Part shown: in pieces, positions 1 to 6,237 of the stretch | How positions within the stretch are numbered: position 1 is the stretch's first letter | Layout: each line of letters starts with the position of its first letter | Assembly: GCA_011048515.1 (NCBI GenBank) | Contig: DSDW01000114.1 | Coordinates: forward strand, 1-36,929 | DNA length: 36,929 nucleotides | Source of the DNA: Campylobacterota bacterium | GTDB lineage: Bacteria; Campylobacterota; Campylobacteria; Campylobacterales; Sulfurovaceae | Direction: 5' to 3' | Program-made: the position numbers and the translations under genes | The notes under the pieces: model-generated | Database searches by the model: none | The model's input: only the letters and a program-made list of their open reading frames with translations | Told to the model about the DNA's origin: nothing

Positions 1-1805
1 ACGGTTTTGGAAACGGAGAGGTCAGCTGATTTTTGGTACCCATCACTCCCTACATTATTTTCCTGACCGGCAATCAACGCTACAGTCTCAGGATCCGTAC
101 CTGCTGTCTGAGCATAGCCTGATGGCAGCATAGATTCATCCACATCCACGATGATACTTGTTTCACTGGTATAAGCCGTATAGTATCCGTCACTATCTGT
201 GGATACATAAAAGACATCTCCGCTGACAGGTTCTGTCAGCTGAACCGTAATGTTACTGAAACCTACCTCCCCGGCATCACGAATACCGTTACCATTGCTG
301 TCTTCATAAATATCTCCTTTAATCTTTGTACGAGATGCATCACCCGGTTCTATAGCCAGACGTACGTATACCGGCAGCGAGCTATTGCCTATGGTATAGG
401 TATCCAGATATGCCTTGTCTCCATCTCCACCGGAAGAAAAGTCACCCCAATTATGGTATTTATGGGCTCCTTCCCCGTTATATGAGTCCGCATGGGATAA
501 GCCAAGATACGTACTGTCATCCCAGTAGACCTTGTTTGAGGCATCAATGGTTCCATGATCCAAAACAGCATTGATCGTCAAACCGTTATTGCCAGGTCCA
601 CCACTGGTTTCTGCGTCGGCTGCTGTGAAGTGGAACTCTCCGGTTTTAAGGACAATTTGTGCTTTATAGGCTCCATTGGGAACTGTGTTTCCGCTGTTGT
701 CTTTTCCGTTCCATGTAACATTCTGTTCTCCCGGGACTGCCGGACCATTTAAAAATACATCCCCCAGACCAAAGTTGCCATCGTTATTTGTATCGATAAT
801 AATTGTATAGGTACCGGTGGTTGCCAGGTTTGTTGTAAAGTAAAAGTTTCCTGTATCCTGGATTGTAATGGTCTCAGAAGGAGAGATAGAATCATCCACC
901 CCCGCATCATCAATAAATCCAAAATTGGTGATCTCCGGAAGTGTTGTCGGACGCGGATAAGAAGCTGCCGGTTTGGAGAGATAGAGTTTGTATAGAGCCT
1001 GTACATAATTTCGGTTTCCGCTGACACTAGGACATGGTGCTGCACTATTAGAATCAATACAACCACTCAGTCCGGCCACTACTGTACCATCAGCGTTGGG
1101 ACTTTCCAGCCCAAGATCATTCGCTGTCAATTCATAGATATAACCCGCAAAACGGTCAAGGTTCAGTTCCCATACATAATAACTGGAAGCAAATCCCCCG
1201 TCTACCACGGCATAGAGGTTTGCACTGGTTGACGCACTTTCACTAAATGAACCTGCATCAAAAGCCCACCTATAGGCCCATACACGTCCCTGATCGATAC
1301 GTGGATCCACTTCATCCGATGCATCCTGTTTGACAAAGATATCAAAACGATAAAGCGTTCTTGAACTGCCGCTTCTGTTATCAAGACGAACCTGATAGGT
1401 GCCGGAAACACCGGGTGAAAACTCATACCCGCCGGTCAGGATACCATCAAAATCATCGGAACAATCCACATTGGAGCTGCTTAATGTCGTAGAATTCAGA
1501 AGCGTTGTGCCATCTACATCATAGATTTCAATAGAGACATCATCACTGTTACTTTGACCGCACAGGTGGATATTGATAATCTCATTTTCACTTTCAATAT
1601 CCACATAAATAGGCCTTTCTTTCTGCTCCAAACCTACATCAGAACTATTATAGGTACTATCCCATTGGAATAGACGCTGATTGTGGCCAACTCCTTCATT
1701 CAGTCCCATCTGCCAGGAACCTTCTGCAAAAAGAGATGTCCCAAAACTGAAAAACACAAAGCTTAGAATAGCCATAAATTTTACATACATACGGACAAGT
1801 TGCAT
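1..1805 (-). CDS. Large secreted surface/adhesin-like protein (C-terminus beyond window)
   Basis: The frame is open from an ATG at 1805 to the left edge: 601 codons with no stop, so only the N-terminal part is seen. The first 30 or so residues are a signal peptide (hydrophobic core ending SLFA, then EGS). Residues 45-150 form a beta-rich region resembling bacterial pre-peptidase C-terminal/Ig-like folds. Near residues 337-345 there is an Asp/Asn/Gly-rich segment (DTNNDGNFG) like a calcium-binding loop. Residues 493-590 read as an SdrD B-type (Cna-B-like) repeat, with IKGDIYEDSNGNG at its start. The fragment ends in DLSVSKTV, typical of the start of a DUF11 repeat, so more repeats probably follow. 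Ribosome site GAGGGAG lies 7 nt before the ATG. The leader carries a c-di-GMP-I riboswitch. I infer an exported or cell-surface adhesion or biofilm protein; the exact function is unknown. Confidence 0.82.
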   Translation of the reverse strand, partial: MQLVRMYVKFMAILSFVFFSFGTSLFAEGSWQMGLNEGVGHNQRLFQWDSTYNSSDVGLEQKERPIYVDIESENEIINIHLCGQSNSDDVSIEIYDVDGTTLLNSTTLSSSNVDCSDDFDGILTGGYEFSPGVSGTYQVRLDNRSGSSRTLYRFDIFVKQDASDEVDPRIDQGRVWAYRWAFDAGSFSESASTSANLYAVVDGGFASSYYVWELNLDRFAGYIYELTANDLGLESPNADGTVVAGLSGCIDSNSAAPCPSVSGNRNYVQALYKLYLSKPAASYPRPTTLPEITNFGFIDDAGVDDSISPSETITIQDTGNFYFTTNLATTGTYTIIIDTNNDGNFGLGDVFLNGPAVPGEQNVTWNGKDNSGNTVPNGAYKAQIVLKTGEFHFTAADAETSGGPGNNGLTINAVLDHGTIDASNKVYWDDSTYLGLSHADSYNGEGAHKYHNWGDFSSGGDGDKAYLDTYTIGNSSLPVYVRLAIEPGDASRTKIKGDIYEDSNGNGIRDAGEVGFSNITVQLTEPVSGDVFYVSTDSDGYYTAYTSETSIIVDVDESMLPSGYAQTAGTDPETVALIAGQENNVGSDGYQKSADLSVSKT

Positions 1806-1826
1806 AAATATTCTCCCTCAATATTT
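1806..1826 (-). promoter_or_regulatory. Ribosome binding site in a hairpin loop, downstream of the riboswitch
   Basis: AAATATT and AATATTT (7 bp) flank the loop GAGGGAG, which is the ribosome binding site of the surface-protein gene. It lies between the aptamer and the ATG and may be part of the expression platform. The stem is A/T-only and weak. Confidence 0.5.
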
Positions 1827-1828
1827 TT

Positions 1829-1908
1829 TGTGATGCAACCCGGCTGTCTGACATGAGACCCGTGGCTTTCCGTCCCATTCTCACAAATGGTTTGGCCTTT
1901 CTGATATT
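1829..1908 (-). promoter_or_regulatory. c-di-GMP-I (GEMM-I) riboswitch
   Basis: Read on the minus strand, the leader matches the GEMM-I aptamer in order: GGCCAAACC (canonical GGGCAAACC), then P2 CCATTT/GAATGG closed by a GTGA tetraloop of the GNRA class, then GGGACGGAAAGCC (canonical GGGACGCAAAGCC), then a P3 hairpin (GTCT/AGAC), then GCCGGGTTGC (canonical GCGGGGTTACC). GEMM-I RNAs bind cyclic di-GMP and often control surface, motility and matrix genes. The element ends about 25 nt before the ATG of the surface protein at 1805. No intrinsic terminator is visible between it and the gene, so control of translation is more likely than attenuation. The direction of the switch cannot be told from sequence. 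Confidence 0.88.
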
Positions 1909-2066
1909 CTCTATTCAATTTCATCAAAATAGCTGAATTTAAGAATTACGGTGCAATTCTATCACTAGAGTGTCACTGAAATGTCACACTTCTATCGTCA
2001 TAAATAAAAAGAGATAATCGTTGCGAATAAAACCTGGGTTTGACGAAAAAATTTACATATTTTTGC

Positions 2067-2072
2067 TATGAT
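2067..2072 (+). promoter_or_regulatory. Putative -10 box of the histidine kinase gene
   Basis: TATGAT preceded by TTTTTGC fits the style of Campylobacterota sigma-70 promoters, where a T-rich stretch and TGN precede the -10 and a clear -35 is often missing. TTGACG lies 21 bp upstream, too far for a standard -35. The start codon is 24 bp downstream. Confidence 0.45.
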
Positions 2073-2095
2073 TTTCTAAAACAAAGTGAGATTTT

Positions 2096-5000
2096 GTGTA
2101 TTTTTCCCGATTACTCTTATTGGTCCTATTTGCTATATCTACTCTCCTCAATGCACAGACGCAAACACTTGAACATGTTACAGTAAGGCTTGCGTGGAAA
2201 CATCAATTCGAATTTGCAGGTTTTTATGCAGCCAAAGAAAAAGGATTTTATAAAGAAGCCGGCCTGGATGTAGAGATCAAAGAGTATAATCCAGAAATAG
2301 ATACTGTAGAGGAAGTCCTGAATGGAACCTCTACTTATGGACTTTTCTCTTCACAACTTATCCTCAAAAGGCTATCTGGCAAGAAGGTAGTCAATCTTGC
2401 ATCCTACTTCAAACAAAATGCGCTCATACTTATTACAAAACCAGAAATTAAAAGTGTAGACGATTTAAAAGGTAAAAAGGTGATGGCAACTAAAAGTGAA
2501 CTTTCTAACACTAGCCTTGCCACTTTACTTCAAAATCATAATCTAAACCTAAATGATATCCATGTTGTTTCATCTACTTTTGATACAAGTGCTTTTGAAA
2601 AAGGTAAGGTTGATGCAATATCTGCATTTATTTCCAATGAGCCTTTTATACTCGATCAAAAAAATATACCTTACACTATTTTGAACCCTTCGGATGAAGG
2701 TATCTACTCGTACGATCTCGAGCTTTTTACTAGTGAGCATGAAGCTTTTACATATCCATTAAAAACAAAAAAGTTTATTGAAGCTACAAGAAAAGGATGG
2801 GAATATGCACTCTCTCATAAAAAAGAAATTGTTGATCTGATCTATGAAAAATACTCTCAAAAAAAATCCAAAGAAGCACTCCTGTATGAAGCCAAAATAA
2901 CAGAAAAACTCATCAAACCATATCTTTACCACATAGGTGCTGTTGTACCTGAATTGGTACAGTTGAATACCAATATGTATGTTCAGCTCGGTATGGTCAA
3001 TCCCAGCTGGAACCTTGAGGGTTTCATTTTTAATCAAAACTCCCAAAAGATCAACCTGACACCAGAAGAAGTAGCCTTTCTACAAAAACATCCCAAGATC
3101 GTTTTAGGTACAGAAAAAGAGTGGAAACCTTCTGTCATCGTCAATAATGATGGAACAATAAGCGGCTTTGATGCTGATGTACTTAAACTGATCAATAAAG
3201 TAAGTGGTGCAAACTTTACGTTGAAAGCAGGAAAATGGCAAGAGATGGTAGAGCAAGCCAAACAAAAAAAGATCGATGGACTGAGTACCAGTGCTATCCA
3301 CGATGAGAGAAAAGCATACCTGAACTTTTCAGACGTATACACCAGTATGCCAAAAATGCTATTTGTATCAAAAGAAAATCCTAAAAAAATTCATTCGCTT
3401 CATGATCTAAAAGGAAAAACTATTGCCATTCATCAAGGTAACCTATTTGATGAAAAATATGCACGCCAATTTAAATCATCCAAAATTATCAAGTTTGACA
3501 AGCTCAAAGATGTCATAAAAGCGCTTATTACAGGTAAGGCCGATGTAATGATTGGTGATGGCACTACCTTTTACCTGGCAAATGAAATGGGATTACCGTA
3601 CTTAAAACGTATTCACATACTCGACAAAAAACTTGATCTTGTATTTAGTGTCAGGAATGATTGGCCTGAGGCGATCAGTATTATAAATAAATCTTTAGCC
3701 TACATAGACAAAGGTCAATTTATACAATTACAATACAAGTGGTTTGGACAAGACCAAGCAACTGCACTAGATAAAAAATATCAAAAAATTTCACTCACTT
3801 CAGAAGAAAGAGCATACTTAAATGAGAAAAAAAACATCACTATCTGTGTCGATCCGGACTGGTTGCCATTTGAAAAAATCGACAAAGGCAGACATATAGG
3901 CATGAGCGCAGACTATTTCAGGTTGATCTCTTCGAGTATTGGCATGCCGATCACTTTAGTGCCTACAAAAACCTGGAGGGAGTCTCTTGATTACGCGAAA
4001 ACAAGAAAGTGCGATATCCTCTCATTCTCCATGACAAGCCCTTCACGCAAAGCGTATCTCAATTTCACCGATCCCTTCCTGGATATTCCTCTGGTGATCG
4101 CGACAACCTATGATCAGTTTTTTGTTAACGATATCGAAGAGATCAAAGGAAAGAAGATCAGTATCGTAAAAGGATATGCCCTCAAAGAACGACTTCAATC
4201 CAAATACCCCGGGATACACTTCATTGAAGTAGCATCGGTTGAAGAAGGACTTACAAGCGTCATCCGCGGAGAGACTTTCGGATTTCTGGATAATCTCATA
4301 GCAATAGGATACCAGATACAAAAAAACTTTCCAGGCTCTCTGAAGATCTCCGGCAAGTTCGATGAGAAGTGGGAGCTCGGCCTCGGCGTACGCAATGATG
4401 ATCCGACACTGCTTGCTATTATGAACAAAGCTATTGCCTCAATCGATGAAAAAACAAAACAGGAGATTAACAACAGTTGGTTCTCGATCAAATATGAAAA
4501 TGGATTTGACTATATCCTTTTTTGGAAAATACTCACACCCCTCATTCTCATCGCACTCTTTTTGCTGGTGAGACATAGACTATTGCACAGGCATAATACT
4601 CAGCTTAAAAAAGAGGTAGATCAAAAGATAGCAGAGCTTAGACAAAAAGATAAAATACTGCTCCAAAAGCACAGGATGGCTGCCATGGGAGAGGTGCTGA
4701 GTCTTATCGCACACCAATGGAAACAGCCTTTATCAGCGATCAGCAGTACGCTTATGGGGATAAAAATAAAACTGGCAAACGGCAAGTTTAACCTTGAAGA
4801 TCAAGCAGATAGAGAAAAATTTTTATCCTATCTTGAGAAGAAACATGACCGTATCAACCACTATGTAGAATTTCTCTCCGACACAACAGATGAATTTCGA
4901 AACTTTTTCAACCCCAATAAGCATAAAGAGCCGGTTTCCCTGCATGAACCTATCATTAATGCACTACAGATAATGGAGGATTCCATGAAAAACCATGGTA

Positions 5001-5392
5001 TCAAGATTATCAAAGAGCTTCAGGTTGATACAGAGCTTATGCTCTACAAGAATGAGATCATGCAGGTAGTGTTAAACCTTCTTAAAAACAGTGAAGATCA
5101 TTTTCTGGAAAATGCTGTACCTCATCCGGAAATCATCATTACAACATACAGTGACCCGGATCACTATATCCTCTGTATCTGCGATAATGGAGGAGGCATA
5201 CCCCAAACGTATATCAAGCATATTTTCGATCCCTACTTCAGCACCAAACATGAAGATATCGGAACAGGGCTGGGACTTTACATGTCCAAAATGATCATTG
5301 AAGAGCACCATGGCGGCCTGCTCAAAATGTACAACACTGAAGAGGGGGCCTGTTTTGAGATCCTCTTTCCAAAGGAGATATCCCGGGGATAA
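2096..5392 (+). CDS. Sensor histidine kinase with three periplasmic binding-protein-like domains
   Basis: A 1,098-residue membrane sensor kinase. A signal peptide or N-terminal anchor (1-20) is followed by an NMT1/SsuA-like binding domain (about 25-315), then two SBP_bac_3-like domains (about 320-560 and 565-800). These two align with each other: each starts with LT.EE.A.L and carries a R.AYLNF motif, so they are a tandem duplication. One transmembrane helix lies near 806-830, then a short coiled coil. The dimerisation/phosphoacceptor segment is IAHQWKQPL (His about 873). The ATPase domain has an N box (NLLKNSEDH, about 993), DNGGGIP, and GTGLGL (about 1056). There is no receiver, PAS or HAMP domain. 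It starts at GTG, with AGTGAG upstream. The ligands are unknown; amino acids or other small organic solutes are plausible from the domain families. Its probable partner is the response regulator converging on it. Confidence 0.9.
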   Translation: MYFSRLLLLVLFAISTLLNAQTQTLEHVTVRLAWKHQFEFAGFYAAKEKGFYKEAGLDVEIKEYNPEIDTVEEVLNGTSTYGLFSSQLILKRLSGKKVVNLASYFKQNALILITKPEIKSVDDLKGKKVMATKSELSNTSLATLLQNHNLNLNDIHVVSSTFDTSAFEKGKVDAISAFISNEPFILDQKNIPYTILNPSDEGIYSYDLELFTSEHEAFTYPLKTKKFIEATRKGWEYALSHKKEIVDLIYEKYSQKKSKEALLYEAKITEKLIKPYLYHIGAVVPELVQLNTNMYVQLGMVNPSWNLEGFIFNQNSQKINLTPEEVAFLQKHPKIVLGTEKEWKPSVIVNNDGTISGFDADVLKLINKVSGANFTLKAGKWQEMVEQAKQKKIDGLSTSAIHDERKAYLNFSDVYTSMPKMLFVSKENPKKIHSLHDLKGKTIAIHQGNLFDEKYARQFKSSKIIKFDKLKDVIKALITGKADVMIGDGTTFYLANEMGLPYLKRIHILDKKLDLVFSVRNDWPEAISIINKSLAYIDKGQFIQLQYKWFGQDQATALDKKYQKISLTSEERAYLNEKKNITICVDPDWLPFEKIDKGRHIGMSADYFRLISSSIGMPITLVPTKTWRESLDYAKTRKCDILSFSMTSPSRKAYLNFTDPFLDIPLVIATTYDQFFVNDIEEIKGKKISIVKGYALKERLQSKYPGIHFIEVASVEEGLTSVIRGETFGFLDNLIAIGYQIQKNFPGSLKISGKFDEKWELGLGVRNDDPTLLAIMNKAIASIDEKTKQEINNSWFSIKYENGFDYILFWKILTPLILIALFLLVRHRLLHRHNTQLKKEVDQKIAELRQKDKILLQKHRMAAMGEVLSLIAHQWKQPLSAISSTLMGIKIKLANGKFNLEDQADREKFLSYLEKKHDRINHYVEFLSDTTDEFRNFFNPNKHKEPVSLHEPIINALQIMEDSMKNHGIKIIKELQVDTELMLYKNEIMQVVLNLLKNSEDHFLENAVPHPEIIITTYSDPDHYILCICDNGGGIPQTYIKHIFDPYFSTKHEDIGTGLGLYMSKMIIEEHHGGLLKMYNTEEGACFEILFPKEISRG

Positions 5393-5398
5393 CTGCAC

Positions 5399-6145
5399 TT
5401 ATGTTTTAAACGTGAGTTTGTATCCCATTCCGTAGAGGTTGGAGATAAGGTTCTCGGGAAGTTTTTTTCTTAGTTTCGAGACAAGGTTCCGGATATTTTT
5501 TTCACTCATTTCAATCTGGTGCGCATCAAAACAGTAGAGGATATCTTCAGCTATGCAGATAAGCTCTGCCTTCTCCATAAAAAGTTTCAGCAAGATCAAT
5601 TCATACTTTGTAAGTTCAACTGCGAGATCATCTTTGAACAGCATATTCTTCTCACTGTCCCAGACGAATCCTTCTCCCAGTTGCAACATTGTTACATCAG
5701 AAACCTGATGCCCTTCTTCAATGATATTTTTACTCACATCGTCCAGTATATCTATCAACTCATCGGATTTGATCGGTTTGGTTAAAAACTGAGAAATTCC
5801 AAGGTTTATCAGAGGCACAAGAAAGTCAGCATCAGTATGTGCAGAAAGTACAATGATCTTCTGAGCACGATTGATCTCCCGTACAGATTTGCTCAGTTCT
5901 ACCCCATTCATAAATGGCATCTGAATATCAGTGATCAGCAGATCATAACTTTTCTTATATTGAGCCAGATATGACTGGTAGAGCTTCAGGGCCTCTGCTC
6001 CGTCCGATGCAACTGTGACACTTTTAAAAAGGTCCTCAAAGAGTTCAGCCATATCATTACGCAGCGGTTCATAATCTTCCACCAGTAGTACAGCGAGATC
6101 TTTTGTACGGGGGAAAATCGTACAATACCTACCATAGTCAACCAT
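5399..6145 (-). CDS. OmpR/PhoB-type response regulator
   Basis: A 248-residue two-component regulator. The receiver domain (about 16-130) has the acidic pocket at VED, phosphoacceptor Asp73 in LLITDIQMP, and Lys123 in FLTKPI. The C-terminal part (about 150-247) is a winged-helix DNA-binding domain ending ISNLYGMGYKL, typical of Trans_reg_C. The start ATG is preceded by GGGAGGG at good spacing. It converges on the histidine kinase with 6 bp between stops, which suggests a cognate pair although they cannot share a transcript. It lies 92 bp downstream of mfd in the same direction and appears to have its own promoter. Targets are unknown; the surface protein beyond the kinase is a natural candidate. 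Confidence 0.9.
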   Translation of the reverse strand: MVDYGRYCTIFPRTKDLAVLLVEDYEPLRNDMAELFEDLFKSVTVASDGAEALKLYQSYLAQYKKSYDLLITDIQMPFMNGVELSKSVREINRAQKIIVLSAHTDADFLVPLINLGISQFLTKPIKSDELIDILDDVSKNIIEEGHQVSDVTMLQLGEGFVWDSEKNMLFKDDLAVELTKYELILLKLFMEKAELICIAEDILYCFDAHQIEMSEKNIRNLVSKLRKKLPENLISNLYGMGYKLTFKT

Positions 6146-6181
6146 TCTCTTTCCCTCCCTCGTTGGGTTATTCCTCTAAAA

Positions 6182-6187
6182 ATCTTA
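6182..6187 (-). promoter_or_regulatory. Putative -10 box of the response regulator gene
   Basis: On the minus strand TAAGAT follows TTTTTATGT, with the start codon about 36 nt downstream. The T-rich lead-in fits local promoter style, but the match is imperfect. Confidence 0.3.
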
Positions 6188-6237
6188 ACATAAAAACAAA
6201 TTTGATACTCTTAATGATCTGCCTGAAGCAGTCTATA

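Noticed and set aside
389-1884. Several 60-105 codon frames over the left surface-protein gene
   Set aside because: A single continuous minus-strand frame from 1805 to the window edge, with signal peptide and known repeat types, explains the region; the short frames are shadows, and the one at 1696-1884 crosses the riboswitch.
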